NCBI RefSeq assembly: GCF_005221385.1
Contig: NZ_CP039904.1
Coordinates: 973,501 to 1,037,500 of the forward strand
Direction of reading: 5' to 3'
DNA: 64,000 bases
Origin: Agrobacterium tumefaciens
GTDB taxonomy: Bacteria > Pseudomonadota > Alphaproteobacteria > Rhizobiales > Rhizobiaceae
Shown in pieces: positions 54,598 through 64,000 of this stretch (its first letter is position 1; every line of letters starts with the position of its first letter). The translations under genes were made by a program, and so were the position numbers. The notes below the pieces were generated by a model. That model was not told the DNA's origin and did not search any database. It saw nothing but the letters and a program-made list of their open reading frames with translations.

Positions 54598-55689
54598 ATG
54601 ATGACCTATCCATGGCCTGAAGCGGGCACACCACTCGATGCGATTTCAACGCCGATGCCGGTGATCGACGAGGATCGGCTTGCGGCGAATATTCTCAAGG
54701 CGCAGTCCTATCTCGATGAGCATGGCAAGGCCTTCCGGCCACATATCAAGACGCACAAGATACCGGCCATCGCCAGGCAGCAGTTTCAGGCCGGCGCCAT
54801 CGGCATCAATTGCCAGAAGGTCAGCGAAGCCGAGATTTTTGCAGATGCCGGATTCGACGATATTCTGATCACCTATAATATTCTCGGCGCGGCGAAATTG
54901 TCGCGACTAAAGGCGCTGAATGCGCGTATCGGCCGGTTGAGCGTCGTCGCTGACAGCGTCGCGACAATTGCCGGCCTTGCTGGCACATTCGATACGGAAA
55001 AGCCACTTGCCGTGCTTGTCGAATGCGATACCGGCGGAAAGCGCTGTGGTGTGCAGACGCCGGAAGCCGCCCTGTCGCTTGCGGAAAAGATCGACGCGGC
55101 ACCGGGCCTCGTCTTCAAAGGCATTTTAACCTATCCGGCACCGGGCGGGGCTGAAAAGGTCGAGAGCTTCATTTGCGAGACAATGGCGCTGCTTGCGGCG
55201 AGAGGCATCGAATGCCCTGTCCGTTCCAGCGGCGGTTCACCGGATTTTTACGCCGCACACCTCGTGCCTTCGGCAACCGAACACCGGGCGGGCACCTATG
55301 TTTATAATGACCGCGCCATGCTGCGCGCTGGTCATTGTACGGCCGGCGATCTGGCAATGCATGTTCTTGCCACTGTGGTATCGCGGCCCACAACCGATAG
55401 GGCCGTGCTCGATTGCGGCTCCAAGGCTTTGACCTCCGATCTTCTTGGTTTCAGCGATTACGGGCTGATCGAAGGTTATGAAGGTGCGAAAATCGTCTCG
55501 CTCTCGGAAGAGCATGCAGTTGTCGATCTATCCGGCTGCACGTCCGGCAGGCCGGAAATCGGTGACGTGGTCAAGGTTGTGCCGAACCATACCTGCGTTG
55601 TCAGCAACCTTTTCGACAGGATGGTGTTTCATCGAAACGGCCTCGTGACCCGGGTGGAAGACGTGGCCGCACGTGGTACCGTCTGGTAA
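54598..55689 (+). CDS. PLP-dependent D-threonine aldolase / D-serine dehydratase-like protein
   Basis: A 363-aa fold-type III PLP enzyme (Ala racemase N-terminal domain plus D-Ser dehydratase-like C-terminal domain). The PLP lysine is expected in FRPHIKTHKIPAIARQQ (about residue 42-58). SSGGSPDFYAAHLVPSATEHRAGTYVYND (in pieces) and the C-terminal metal-site loop VPNHTCVVSNLFDRM are family-typical. Substrates could be D-threonine, D-serine or hydroxy-aspartate. Two ATG codons are in tandem at the start. It lies between ridA and mlrC genes. Confidence 0.87.
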   Translation: MMTYPWPEAGTPLDAISTPMPVIDEDRLAANILKAQSYLDEHGKAFRPHIKTHKIPAIARQQFQAGAIGINCQKVSEAEIFADAGFDDILITYNILGAAKLSRLKALNARIGRLSVVADSVATIAGLAGTFDTEKPLAVLVECDTGGKRCGVQTPEAALSLAEKIDAAPGLVFKGILTYPAPGGAEKVESFICETMALLAARGIECPVRSSGGSPDFYAAHLVPSATEHRAGTYVYNDRAMLRAGHCTAGDLAMHVLATVVSRPTTDRAVLDCGSKALTSDLLGFSDYGLIEGYEGAKIVSLSEEHAVVDLSGCTSGRPEIGDVVKVVPNHTCVVSNLFDRMVFHRNGLVTRVEDVAARGTVW

Positions 55690-55759
55690 TATTACCCGGC
55701 TAATCAAATTAAGAGACAGAAAACTGCCTAAAGCAGTCCCGGTAACGAGAAATACAAAA

Positions 55760-57238
55760 ATGCGCATATTCACGGCGTCGCTCGCCACCGAAACCAACAC
55801 GTTTTCGCCCGTTCCGACGGATATGGATGCTTTCCGCGCGGCTTTTTATGCCGGGCCGGGCGAACATCCGGAAACGCCGACGCTTTGCTCCTCGCCGGTG
55901 CCAATCCTGCGCCGTCGCGGCAAGGCGGAAGGGTTCACGGTGATCGAGGGCACATCCTGCTGGGCGGAGCCGGCAGGTCTCATCCAGCGCCAGACCTATG
56001 AAACGTTGCGCGATACTATCCTTGCGGAACTCCGGCAAGCGCTGCCGGTTGATGCGGTCGTTCTCGGTCTGCACGGCGCAATGGTGGCGCAGGGTTATGA
56101 TGATCCGGAAGGCGATTTTCTGTCGCGCGTGCGCGCAATGGTCGGGCCGGAGGTATTGATCGCGGCGGAATTCGATCCTCATAGCCATCTGACGGCGCTG
56201 AGAGTTGAAAATCTCGATTTCATGGCGACGTTCCTGGAGTTTCCCCACACCGATTTCGAGGAACGCGGCGAGCATGTCGTTGAACTGGCGCTGCGCGCCC
56301 TGCGCGGTGAAATCAAACCGGTGATTTCCACATTCGATTGCCGCATGATTACCATTTATCCGACCAGTCGTGAGCCAATGCGCTCTTATGTGGACCGTTT
56401 GAAGGCGATGGAAGGCAAGGACGGCATCCTGTCGATTTCGGTCATCCACGGTTTCATGGCAGGCGATGTACCTGACATGGGCACGCGGATTGTCGTCATC
56501 ACCGATGGCGACAGGGAAAAGGGCGATGCGCTGGCCGAAAAACTCGGCCATGAACTTTATGCCATGCGCAAACTGACCGCCATGCCCATGCTGGATACGG
56601 AATCGGGCCTCGACAAGGTTCTTGCCATTTGCAGCGGCAATCCGGACAAGCCGGTGGTGGTATCGGACATATGGGACAATCCGGGTGGTGGCGTTGCGGG
56701 TGATGCCACCCATATCCTGCGGCGCATGGTGGAGCGCGGCATGGATAATATCGGTGTCGCAACGATCTGGGATCCGATTGCAGTATCTTTCTGTCATGCG
56801 GCGGGCGAGGGGGCAGAGATCGATCTGCGCATCGGCGGCAAATCCAGCCCCGAGGGCGGCGAGCCGCTCGACTTTCGTATAAAAGTGATACGCACCGTTG
56901 AGGCCGGCTGGCAGAGTTTCCGCAACAGCCGCGTCACGCTCGGTCGCGCCGCCGTCGTGCGGCCGGTTGGGACAGAGATCGATATCATCCTCATTACCAG
57001 CCGCACCCAAACTTATGAGCCGGATATCTTTTCCAACCTCGGGATCGATTTCGCAAAAAAAGACGTGCTGCTGGTCAAATCAACCAATCATTTCCATGCG
57101 GGTTTTGCGCCTGTCTCCTCTGAGATCGTCTATATTGCAGCACCGACCTCTTATCCAACCGATCCGGCTACAACCGCCTATCGCAAAGCGAGCCTCAAGC
57201 TCTGGCCACGCGTGGCCGATCCGCTGGGTCTAGACTAG
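55760..57238 (+). CDS. M81-family metallohydrolase (MlrC-like)
   Basis: A 492-aa zinc enzyme related to microcystinase C. The N-terminal domain has the family start RIFTASLATETNTFSPV, GLHGAMVAQGYDDPEGDFLSRVR (split) and putative ligand segments EFDPHSHLT (about residue 138) and LEFPHTDFEERGEH. The C-terminal domain contains VVVSDIWDNPGGGVAGDATHIL (split) and VLLVKSTNHFHAGFAPV. Most rhizobial members sit in small-peptide or amino-acid catabolic clusters with no known microcystin role. The substrate is unknown. The Met at 55760 has a weak ribosome site. Confidence 0.85.
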   Translation: MRIFTASLATETNTFSPVPTDMDAFRAAFYAGPGEHPETPTLCSSPVPILRRRGKAEGFTVIEGTSCWAEPAGLIQRQTYETLRDTILAELRQALPVDAVVLGLHGAMVAQGYDDPEGDFLSRVRAMVGPEVLIAAEFDPHSHLTALRVENLDFMATFLEFPHTDFEERGEHVVELALRALRGEIKPVISTFDCRMITIYPTSREPMRSYVDRLKAMEGKDGILSISVIHGFMAGDVPDMGTRIVVITDGDREKGDALAEKLGHELYAMRKLTAMPMLDTESGLDKVLAICSGNPDKPVVVSDIWDNPGGGVAGDATHILRRMVERGMDNIGVATIWDPIAVSFCHAAGEGAEIDLRIGGKSSPEGGEPLDFRIKVIRTVEAGWQSFRNSRVTLGRAAVVRPVGTEIDIILITSRTQTYEPDIFSNLGIDFAKKDVLLVKSTNHFHAGFAPVSSEIVYIAAPTSYPTDPATTAYRKASLKLWPRVADPLGLD

Positions 57239-57282
57239 GGCTTCTCCAATAAAAACGGAATCGCTCTAAGCGTGCAGCCGCT

Positions 57283-57852
57283 TTAGATGGGCTGAAGTGT
57301 GATGAGGAAAAACGCACCCGTATTTTGATCGGGTTCGACAGTGAAAGGCCGACTGTCTTCGATCAACAGGCTGTCCAGCCGCTCGAGATTGGTTTTTCCA
57401 TCGCCGCTGGAAACCGCCAGCGGGTCGAGCGCGAGAACGAGTGTCGTGACGCCCTCTGCTGTTGCAGAAAACGTGCCGGATTGCCTTCGCACGGCATGAC
57501 GGAAAGCTGAGCGGCGGGTCATGACGTTGAGATCGACGATCGGGCCGCCGGGCAATGTCGCGTTGGCAGAAACATCGGCCGGAAAGGGCAGGGGGGCGCT
57601 CTCCATCGTCAGCAGCAGTGGATCGTTAGCTGCAACCGCAAGCGCCATGCCATTGCCCTGAAGAATGGACAGTGTGCGGTCTATGCCGGGAAAAATCGAA
57701 AACGGCCCGTCGCTTGCAACCGTTGCCATGCTGATCCGCCAATCAAAATCATTCACGGAGGCCGCTCGCGGGAAGATGGCGATTTCCACGGTTTCGCCAC
57801 CGCCATTTTTCCAGGGCATGCGTTTGTAATCGCTTGCGCGCAACAGGGTCAT
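57283..57852 (-). CDS. hutD: HutD family protein (histidine utilisation accessory)
   Basis: A 189-aa cupin-like protein of the Ves/HutD family. Family start MTLLRASDYKRMPWKNGGGETVEIAIFP (in pieces) and FDWRISMATVASDGPFSIFPGIDRTLSILQG (in pieces) are textbook. In Pseudomonas fluorescens HutD is thought to limit hut expression by binding formylglutamate or a similar ligand; no enzyme activity is known. It is the last gene of the minus-strand hut block, 63 bp after hutU. Confidence 0.9.
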   Translation of the reverse strand: MTLLRASDYKRMPWKNGGGETVEIAIFPRAASVNDFDWRISMATVASDGPFSIFPGIDRTLSILQGNGMALAVAANDPLLLTMESAPLPFPADVSANATLPGGPIVDLNVMTRRSAFRHAVRRQSGTFSATAEGVTTLVLALDPLAVSSGDGKTNLERLDSLLIEDSRPFTVEPDQNTGAFFLITLQPI

Positions 57853-57915
57853 GATTCTCTAACTCCGCACGGTGCTGGCCGAAAACGCCTATCCGCGTTT
57901 CCGGCCAAGCAGGAA

Positions 57916-59589
57916 TCAATTGCCGAGAATGCCGGGCAGGCGCAGACCCTGCTCCTTGGCGCAGTCCACAGCGATTTCATAACCGGCATCGGCATGACGC
58001 ATGACGCCAGTTGCCGGGTCGTTCCAGAGCACGCGCTCCAGCCGGCGAGCGGCATCGTCGGTGCCATCGGCGCAGATGACCATGCCGGAATGCTGCGAGA
58101 AGCCCATGCCGACACCGCCACCGTGGTGCAGCGACACCCAGGTTGCGCCGGAAGCGGTGTTCAGCAGCGCATTCAGGAGCGGCCAGTCGGAAACGGCATC
58201 CGAACCGTCCTTCATGGCTTCGGTTTCGCGGTTGGGTGAGGCGACGGAGCCGCTGTCGAGATGGTCACGGCCGATGACAACAGGCGCTTTCAGCTCGCCA
58301 TTCTTCACCATTTCGTTGAAGGCAAGCCCCAGACGATGGCGGTCGCCGAGCCCGACCCAGCAGATTCGCGCCGGCAGGCCCTGAAACGCGATGCGTTCGC
58401 GTGCCATGTCCAGCCAGTTATGCAGGTGCTTGTTATCAGGCAGCAGTTCCTTCACCTTGGCGTCGGTCTTGTAGATATCTTCCGGATCGCCCGAAAGTGC
58501 CGCCCAGCGGAACGGGCCGATGCCGCGGCAGAATAGCGGGCGGATATAGGCCGGAACGAAGCCGGGGAAGGCGAAGGCGTCTTCCAGCCCTTCATCCTTG
58601 GCGACCTGGCGGATGTTATTGCCGTAATCCAGCGTCGGAACGCCGGCGTTCCAGAAATCGACCATTGCCTGCACATGTACCTTCATCGAGGCGCGGGCGG
58701 CAGCGGCGACTGCCTTCGGATCGCTTTCCTGTTTGGCGCGCCATTCGGCCACGGTCCATCCGGCCGGCAGATAACCGTGGATCGGATCATGCGCCGAAGT
58801 CTGGTCGGTGACCATATCGGGGCGGACGCCACGGCGAAACAGTTCGGGGAAGATTTCCGCCGCATTGCCGATCAGGCCAACGGATTTCGCTTCGCCTGCC
58901 TTGGTCCATTGGTCGATGAGTGCCAGCGCCTCATCCAGCGTGTGTGCCTTTGCGTCGACATATCGCGTGCGCAGCCGGAAATCGACGCGGGTTTCATCGC
59001 ATTCGACCGCAAGGCAGCAGGCGCCTGCCATGACGGCGGCCAGCGGTTGGGCGCCACCCATGCCGCCGAGACCGCCAGTCAGGATCCATTTGCCCTTGAG
59101 GTTGCCGCCATAGTGCTGGCGACCGGCCTCGACGAAGGTTTCATAAGTACCCTGCACGATGCCCTGCGTGCCGATATAAATCCAGGAACCGGCCGTCATC
59201 TGGCCGTACATGGCCAGCCCCTTCTTATCCAGCTCGTTGAAATGGTCCCAGGTGGCCCAATGCGGCACCAGATTGGAATTGGCGATTAAAACACGCGGCG
59301 CATCCTTGTGGGTACGGAACACGCCGACCGGCTTGCCGGACTGCACGATGAGGGTTTCATCCTCGTTCAGATCCTTCAGCGTCGCAACGATGCGGTCGAA
59401 ATCTTCCCAGGTGCGGGCGGCGCGGCCGATGCCGCCATAAACCACCAGCTCATGCGGCCGCTCGGCGACATCAGGGTCGAGATTGTTCATCAGCATGCGC
59501 AGCGGCGCTTCCGTCATCCAGCTTTTGGCGTTCAGCTCATTGCCCTGCGGCGCGTGGACTTCGCGAATATTGTGGCGCGGATTATCCAT
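57916..59589 (-). CDS. hutU: Urocanate hydratase
   Basis: A 557-aa cytoplasmic enzyme that converts urocanate to imidazolonepropionate using tightly bound NAD as electrophile. Family blocks: [48 protein letters not shown] (in pieces), [23 protein letters not shown] (split) and [18 protein letters not shown]. The C-terminal [21 protein letters not shown] (split) holds the NAD site. Length equals other urocanases (about 555). It starts 11 bp after hutG. Confidence 0.95.
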   Translation of the reverse strand: MDNPRHNIREVHAPQGNELNAKSWMTEAPLRMLMNNLDPDVAERPHELVVYGGIGRAARTWEDFDRIVATLKDLNEDETLIVQSGKPVGVFRTHKDAPRVLIANSNLVPHWATWDHFNELDKKGLAMYGQMTAGSWIYIGTQGIVQGTYETFVEAGRQHYGGNLKGKWILTGGLGGMGGAQPLAAVMAGACCLAVECDETRVDFRLRTRYVDAKAHTLDEALALIDQWTKAGEAKSVGLIGNAAEIFPELFRRGVRPDMVTDQTSAHDPIHGYLPAGWTVAEWRAKQESDPKAVAAAARASMKVHVQAMVDFWNAGVPTLDYGNNIRQVAKDEGLEDAFAFPGFVPAYIRPLFCRGIGPFRWAALSGDPEDIYKTDAKVKELLPDNKHLHNWLDMARERIAFQGLPARICWVGLGDRHRLGLAFNEMVKNGELKAPVVIGRDHLDSGSVASPNRETEAMKDGSDAVSDWPLLNALLNTASGATWVSLHHGGGVGMGFSQHSGMVICADGTDDAARRLERVLWNDPATGVMRHADAGYEIAVDCAKEQGLRLPGILGN

Positions 59590-59600
59590 GTGATTTCCCC

Positions 59601-60404
59601 TTATCGTTGTGTCTCGAGCGCGAAATTTTCCATGCGCGTGAGAATGGTTTTGAGATGGTTGCGCAGGCGTTCCGCCTTTTGCGCGTCATAGGCGAAAGGC
59701 GGCACCTCACTGGCGAGATGGGTGGATTGCGCCAACTCCATCTGGATAGCGTGCATGCCGGCTTCAGGTTTTCCATAATGCCGGGTCGTCCAGCCGCCTT
59801 TGAAGCGGCCGTTCAGAATGCTGTCGTAACCCTCTGCGGCAGCGGTCACGTCCACGGCAATCCGCTCTATGGCCGGATCGCAGGTCCTGCCCATATCCGT
59901 GCCGATGTTGAAATCCGGCAGCTTGCCCGCGAACAGAAACGGGATATGCGAGCGGATCGAATGACAATCATAGAGAATGGCGATGCCGTGAATGGCCTTC
60001 ACACGCTCGATTTCCGCCGCAAGGGCTGCATGATAGGGCGCGTGGAAGGTTTCCAGCCGATAGGCGATATCAGCTGCATCGGGTTCCTTCCCCTCATTCC
60101 AGATCGGCTTGCCGTCGAAATCGGTTTCCGGAACCAGTCCCGTCGTGTTCTGGCCCGGATAAAGGCTCACTCCGGCGGGATCGCGGTTGGCATCGATCAC
60201 GTAGCGGTGGAAGGTGGCGCGGACCGTGGTCACATTCTCCAGAAGCCCGGCATAGAGGTCGTGGATGTGCCAGTCGGTATCGGCGAGAATCCTGCCATTA
60301 TCGTTGAGGCGATCCCAAATCTCCGCCGGCACATCCGTACCGGTGTGAGGCAGGCCGAGAATGATTGGCGAGGTGCCTTGGTGCAGCGAGAAAGGCGTGC
60401 TCAT
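59601..60404 (-). CDS. hutG: N-formylglutamate deformylase
   Basis: A 267-aa metal-dependent hydrolase that splits N-formyl-L-glutamate to glutamate and formate, the last step of the HutF-HutG histidine route. Family blocks: [50 protein letters not shown] (split) and the metal-binding [14 protein letters not shown] (about residue 140). [26 protein letters not shown] (split) follows. Location inside the hut cluster supports the assignment, in contrast to the paralogue at 4131-5015. A RIME-like repeat separates it from hutH. Confidence 0.94.
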   Translation of the reverse strand: MSTPFSLHQGTSPIILGLPHTGTDVPAEIWDRLNDNGRILADTDWHIHDLYAGLLENVTTVRATFHRYVIDANRDPAGVSLYPGQNTTGLVPETDFDGKPIWNEGKEPDAADIAYRLETFHAPYHAALAAEIERVKAIHGIAILYDCHSIRSHIPFLFAGKLPDFNIGTDMGRTCDPAIERIAVDVTAAAEGYDSILNGRFKGGWTTRHYGKPEAGMHAIQMELAQSTHLASEVPPFAYDAQKAERLRNHLKTILTRMENFALETQR

Positions 60405-60429
60405 CGGCTTGCCCCTTCTGCCGTAGGGT

Positions 60430-60570
60430 TACCCCCCTCTGCCCTGCCGGGCATCTCCCCCTCAAGGGGGGAGATCGGCAAGCGGATAGCACCTTGCCTA
60501 GGGAACGAGCGGACACGGTATGTGATCTCCCCCCTTGAGGGGGAGATGCCCGGCAGGGCAGAGGGGGGTA
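60430..60570. repeat. RIME-like palindromic element, copy 2
   Basis: 141 bp with the same inverted outer arms as copy 1 (TACCCCCCTCTG ... CAGAGGGGGGTA) and the same internal hairpins, but a shorter centre. It lies between hutH and hutG, within the hut operon. Large stable stems would form in the mRNA. Confidence 0.82.
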
Positions 60571-60617
60571 GCCCCAACGCACCGACCGGAACGGAGGAAA
60601 ACAATTGGCTTGTCATC

Positions 60618-62162
60618 TCAAACCTCGAGCTTCGGCAGAATGCCATCCGAAATCACGGAGACCAGAGCGCCGGAAGCGATCAGCTCCGCAGCCGCTTTCA
60701 GATCCGGCGCCATATAACGGTCCTCTTCCAGCGAGGGGATTGACGCACGAAGCACGGTAATAGCCTTTTGAAGCTCCGAGCTGGTTTTCAGTGGCCCGCG
60801 CAATTCTACACCCTGGATGGCGGAAAGCGCTTCAATACCAAGGATGGCGAAGAGATTTTCGGTCATCGGCAGCAGGCGACGCGCACCATGGCAGGCCATG
60901 GACACGTGGTCTTCCTGATTGGCGGAAGTTGGTGTGGAATCCACCGAGGCCGGATGCGCCATCTGCTTGTTCTCGCTCATCAGTGCGGCAGAGGTGACTT
61001 CGGCAATCATCAGGCCGGAGTTCAGGCCCGGCTTTTTGGATAGAAAGGCGGGCAGACCGTAGGAAAGGGCCGGATCGACCAGCAGCGCCACGCGGCGCTG
61101 GGCGATCGCGCCGATTTCGCAGATGGCAAGTGCCGTCTGGTCGGCGGCAAAGGCGACCGGTTCGGCGTGGAAATTGCCGCCGGATACGACGGAATTGTCT
61201 GATAGCACCAGTGGATTATCCGTTACCGCATTGGCTTCGATTTCGAGCGTGCGGGCCACCTGCCGCAGAAGATCGAGGCAGGCGCCGTCCACCTGCGGCT
61301 GGCAACGAATGCAATAGGGGTCCTGTACCCGCTCGTCACCCTCGATATGGCTAACGCGGATTTCGGAACCTTCCAGCAGCCGGCGAAGCGCTGCCCCCGC
61401 ATCGATCTGACCTTTATGGCCGCGAAGTGTGTGGATATCGGGATGGAAGGGCGCGGAAGACCCCATGGCGGCATCGGTGGAGAGTGCGCCGGTAATCAAC
61501 GCGGCCTGGGCGGCGCGATGGGCGCGGAAAAGACCGGCCAGCGCCAGTGCCGTCGAGGTCTGCGTACCGTTGATAAGCGCCAAGCCTTCCTTGGCGGCTA
61601 GTACCACCGGTATCAGCCCGGCTTTTGCAAGCGCTTCGCCGGCTGGCAGAAGCGTGTCCTGATAAAAAGCCTCGCCTTCGCCCATCATCACGGCGGCCAT
61701 ATGGGCCAGCGGCGCGAGATCGCCGGAGGCACCGACCGAACCCTTTTCGGGGATCACCGGAATGACGCCCTTTTCCAGCATGGCCTCGATCAGCCGCACC
61801 AGCTCCAGCCGCACACCCGAGGCGCCGCGGCCGAGCGAAATCAGCTTCAGCGCCATGATCAGCCGCACGACATTTTCAGGAAGCGGGGCGCCGACCCCGC
61901 AGCAATGCGACAGGATAAGGTTCCGCTGCAGTGTCGCTACATCGGCCGCGTCGATCTTGATGGATGCGAGTTTGCCGAAACCGGTATTGATGCCATAGAC
62001 AGGCGCATTGCCTGCGGCGATCTCCGCTATGCGCGCCGCCGCCTTGTTTATACCGGCGTCGAATGAGGGGTCGAGCTTCGCGGCGCCATTGGTCCAGTAA
62101 ATGCCGGCAAGGTCGGCAAGGGCTACATTGCCGGGGTGAAGCGTAATGGTCTTCATGGTCAT
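60618..62162 (-). CDS. hutH: Histidine ammonia-lyase
   Basis: A 514-aa enzyme that deaminates histidine to urocanate, the first step of degradation. The self-formed MIO cofactor comes from the Ala-Ser-Gly triad in [15 protein letters not shown] (about residue 144). [14 protein letters not shown] (about residue 53), [14 protein letters not shown] sequence ([17 protein letters not shown]) and [15 protein letters not shown] are HAL landmarks. The frame is open to 62432, but Met at 62162 overlaps the hutI stop by 4 bp (ATGA) and fits family length. The next Met (62156) is a minor alternative. Confidence 0.95.
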   Translation of the reverse strand: MTMKTITLHPGNVALADLAGIYWTNGAAKLDPSFDAGINKAAARIAEIAAGNAPVYGINTGFGKLASIKIDAADVATLQRNLILSHCCGVGAPLPENVVRLIMALKLISLGRGASGVRLELVRLIEAMLEKGVIPVIPEKGSVGASGDLAPLAHMAAVMMGEGEAFYQDTLLPAGEALAKAGLIPVVLAAKEGLALINGTQTSTALALAGLFRAHRAAQAALITGALSTDAAMGSSAPFHPDIHTLRGHKGQIDAGAALRRLLEGSEIRVSHIEGDERVQDPYCIRCQPQVDGACLDLLRQVARTLEIEANAVTDNPLVLSDNSVVSGGNFHAEPVAFAADQTALAICEIGAIAQRRVALLVDPALSYGLPAFLSKKPGLNSGLMIAEVTSAALMSENKQMAHPASVDSTPTSANQEDHVSMACHGARRLLPMTENLFAILGIEALSAIQGVELRGPLKTSSELQKAITVLRASIPSLEEDRYMAPDLKAAAELIASGALVSVISDGILPKLEV

Positions 62163-63418
62163 GGGGAAACCTTCTGTCCCTTGAAAATGTGGGCATGGAG
62201 CGGGTTGAAACCGATGCGGTAGACAAGCTCGGCCGGGCGCTCGATATCCCAGATAGTGAAGTCGGCGGATTTTCCGGCCTCCAGCGTGCCGGTTTCCGCA
62301 AGCAGGCCCAGCGCCTTGGCGGCATTGCGTGTCGTCGCCGTCAGGCACTCTTCCACGGTCATGTGGAAAAGCGTGGCACCCATATTCATGGTCAGGAGCA
62401 GCGAGGTGAGCGGTGAGGTGCCGGGATTGCAATCTGTTGCCAGCGCGATTGTCGCACCCGCGTCGCGCAGGGCCTGAACCGGCGGGGCCTGTTTTTCCCG
62501 GAGCGCGTAAAAAGCGCCGGGCAAAAGCACGGCCACGGTTCCCGCTTTCGCCAGTGCGTTCGCGCCCGCCTCATCCAGATATTCCAGATGATCGGCGGAA
62601 AGGGCGCCATAGGATGCGGCAAGCTTTGCCCCGCCAAGATCGGAAAGCTGCTCGGCATGCAGTTTGACGGGAAGACCGAGCTGCCGTGCTTTTTCGAAAA
62701 CGCGGGTGATCTCCTCGACGGAGAAGGCGATACCTTCGCAAAAGCCGTCCACCGCATCCACCAGCCCTTCGGCATGGGCTTTTTCCAGCCCCGGCAGAAC
62801 GACATCGATAATGTAATCGGCATTGCGGCCCTTATATTCAGCGGGCGTCGCATGGGCGGCCAGATAGCTGGTGACGATCCGCACCGGCCGCAGCGTTGCA
62901 AGCCTGCGGGCAACACGCAGCATTTTCAGTTCGGTCTCTATAGCCAGACCGTAACCGGATTTGATTTCGATGGTGGAAATGCCCTCGGCCAGAAGCGTGT
63001 CGAGACGCGGCAAAGCCTGAGCCACCAGAGCGTCTTCCGAGATTGCGCGGGTATCGCGCACCGAAGAAACGATGCCGCCGCCCGCCTTGGCGATCTCTTC
63101 ATAGGTCGCGCCATTCAGCCGCATCTCGAATTCCATCGCCCGGTTGCCGCCGAAGACCAGATGGGTGTGGCAGTCAATCAAGGAGGGCGTGATCCAGCGG
63201 CCGCCGCAATCGGTGATCTCATCGGCTGCTGCCAGATCGGCAGGCAGATCATTTTCCGGGCCGGCAAAGGCGATGCGGCCGCCGCGCACGGCGATGACGG
63301 CATTTTCGACCGCGCCGATGCCTTCCATGGATGGATCGAAAGTCGCCAGCCGGGCGTTGCGCCACAATGTGGTGGCGTCTCCTGCTGCCATTCCCTTTAC
63401 CGATTTGTTCCCTGGCAT
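62159..63418 (-). CDS. hutI: Imidazolonepropionase
   Basis: A 419-aa metal-dependent amidohydrolase that opens imidazolonepropionate to formiminoglutamate. Metal ligands are [12 protein letters not shown] (HxH, about residue 80), the His in [25 protein letters not shown] and the Asp in [17 protein letters not shown], the substrate-binding strip, is at about residue 150. The start at 63418 is kept, though a Met nine codons on is possible. First gene of the leftward hut block, sharing an intergenic HutC-type operator with hutF. Confidence 0.95.
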   Translation of the reverse strand: MPGNKSVKGMAAGDATTLWRNARLATFDPSMEGIGAVENAVIAVRGGRIAFAGPENDLPADLAAADEITDCGGRWITPSLIDCHTHLVFGGNRAMEFEMRLNGATYEEIAKAGGGIVSSVRDTRAISEDALVAQALPRLDTLLAEGISTIEIKSGYGLAIETELKMLRVARRLATLRPVRIVTSYLAAHATPAEYKGRNADYIIDVVLPGLEKAHAEGLVDAVDGFCEGIAFSVEEITRVFEKARQLGLPVKLHAEQLSDLGGAKLAASYGALSADHLEYLDEAGANALAKAGTVAVLLPGAFYALREKQAPPVQALRDAGATIALATDCNPGTSPLTSLLLTMNMGATLFHMTVEECLTATTRNAAKALGLLAETGTLEAGKSADFTIWDIERPAELVYRIGFNPLHAHIFKGQKVSP

Positions 63419-63447
63419 TTGCTTTTCGCCTTTCCTTTATGGCTTAA

Positions 63448-63459
63448 ATGTATATACAT
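63448..63459. promoter_or_regulatory. Predicted HutC operator between hutI and hutF
   Basis: Perfect palindrome ATGTATATACAT. HutC, the urocanate-responsive GntR repressor of hut genes, binds TGTA-N2-TACA sites. It lies in the 114-bp divergent promoter region. A hutC gene is not visible; it may lie beyond the right edge. Confidence 0.7.
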
Positions 63460-63532
63460 AATAATCGGCTTGGCAAGCCGCAATTTCACGTCTGAAATGG
63501 CCTTGCCCATAACGACAAGAGGAGAGGGTGGC

Positions 63533-64000
63533 ATGACGGCAATTCACGCGGGCGCAGCGCTTCTGGCCGGGGGGTGGGCGCGGGACGTTCGCATTGTTTG
63601 CGATGACGGCGTTGTTTCATTGGTCGAAACCGGCGTCTCCCCTCAGCCGCAGGATGAGCGCCATGCGGTCATTGTTCCGGCCATGCCCAATCTCCACAGC
63701 CATGCCTTTCAGCGGGCCATGGCCGGACTTGCCGAAATTCGCGGGCCGGCCGATGACAGTTTCTGGAGCTGGCGCACAGTCATGTACAAATTTGCGCTCT
63801 CAATGACGCCTGACCATGTCGAGGCGGTTGCCGCCCAGCTTTATATGGAAATGCTGGAGGCCGGTTTCGGGCGGGTCGGGGAATTCCATTATCTGCACAA
63901 TGACAGGGATGGTTCGCATTACGGCAATATCGCCGAAATGGCGGAGCGCATCGGCGCGGCGGCCGCACAAACCGGTATCGGCCTGACATTGCTGCCGGTC
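63533..64000 (+). CDS. hutF: Formimidoylglutamate deiminase (cut by window edge)
   Basis: 156 N-terminal residues of an amidohydrolase that converts formiminoglutamate to formylglutamate and ammonia. The metal motif PNLHSHAFQRAMAGL (about residue 53), followed by FWSWRTVMYKFA, is the HutF signature. AGAALLAGGWARDVRI forms the N-terminal beta domain. The frame is open at base 64000. GGAGAGG precedes the ATG at 63533. It is divergent from hutI. Confidence 0.93.
   Translation, partial: MTAIHAGAALLAGGWARDVRIVCDDGVVSLVETGVSPQPQDERHAVIVPAMPNLHSHAFQRAMAGLAEIRGPADDSFWSWRTVMYKFALSMTPDHVEAVAAQLYMEMLEAGFGRVGEFHYLHNDRDGSHYGNIAEMAERIGAAAAQTGIGLTLLPV

Noticed and set aside
55709..57010. A 433-codon open frame on the minus strand
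   Set aside because: Antisense to the MlrC-like gene, whose family motifs are unmistakable.

Overview
The window looks like part of the repABC secondary chromosome (chromid) of an Agrobacterium/Rhizobium-group alphaproteobacterium. The evidence is a complete repABC cassette with rhizobial-type parS palindromes, the rhizobial glycerol ABC operon glpRDSTPQUVK, an MmgR/ar8-type sRNA, RIME-like and other rhizobial palindromic repeats, and a ROSE-controlled small heat-shock gene. From memory, the neighbourhood (hspL, nitrate genes, repABC) resembles the linear chromosome of Agrobacterium tumefaciens/fabrum. That identification comes from recall and was not searched. Almost every kilobase is coding and nearly all genes look intact; only the first and last genes are cut by the window edges. 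No insertion sequence, prophage or CRISPR array was seen.

Layout. 1-3.2 kb: a sugar ABC transporter (permease cut off, two-domain ATPase, binding protein) behind a promoter flanked by two near-identical 31-bp operators. 3.4-7.1 kb: tRNA-Val(GAC), cpdR, an N-formylglutamate amidohydrolase paralogue, an MmgR-type sRNA, hisN and a lysophospholipase-like hydrolase. 7.3-10 kb: hspL with an RpoH promoter and ROSE thermometer, an SBF-type transporter and a divergent LysR regulator. 10-20.1 kb: glycerol uptake and catabolism with GlpR operators. 20.2-32.8 kb: nitrate assimilation (nasT, nasS, nrtABD, nirBD, nasA, cysG), with a sigma54 promoter and an attenuator-like leader ahead of nrtA. 32.9-40 kb: a GntR regulator divergent from a B. 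subtilis ycsFGI-kip-like 5-oxoproline operon that also carries a biotin carboxylase/biotin-carrier protein. 40-47.8 kb: cytoplasmic alpha-amylase, autoregulated soxR, a TonB receptor with an Irr-type box, a divergent LysR-HTH/TrpD2-like fusion, LtrA and two small unknown proteins. 48.3-53.9 kb: the replication origin region (repC, counter-transcribed RNA, repB, repA, three parS sites, an FAD enzyme). 54.1-57.2 kb: a RidA / D-threonine-aldolase-like / MlrC cluster. 57.3-64 kb: histidine degradation (hutD, U, G, H, I on the minus strand, hutF diverging at the right edge around a HutC-type operator).

How the genes work together. The window pairs several self-contained nutrient modules with visible local control: glycerol with GlpR, nitrate with sigma54 plus NasS/NasT-type antitermination, histidine with a HutC-like site, 5-oxoproline with GntR, iron with Irr, redox stress with SoxR. 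Histidine breakdown uses the HutF+HutG (formylglutamate) route: hutF and hutG are present and no formiminoglutamase is seen.

The least-explained items are the HTH-TrpD2 fusion beside the iron-box TonB receptor, the biotin carboxylase built into the 5-oxoproline operon, and the RidA/DSD1/MlrC cluster.
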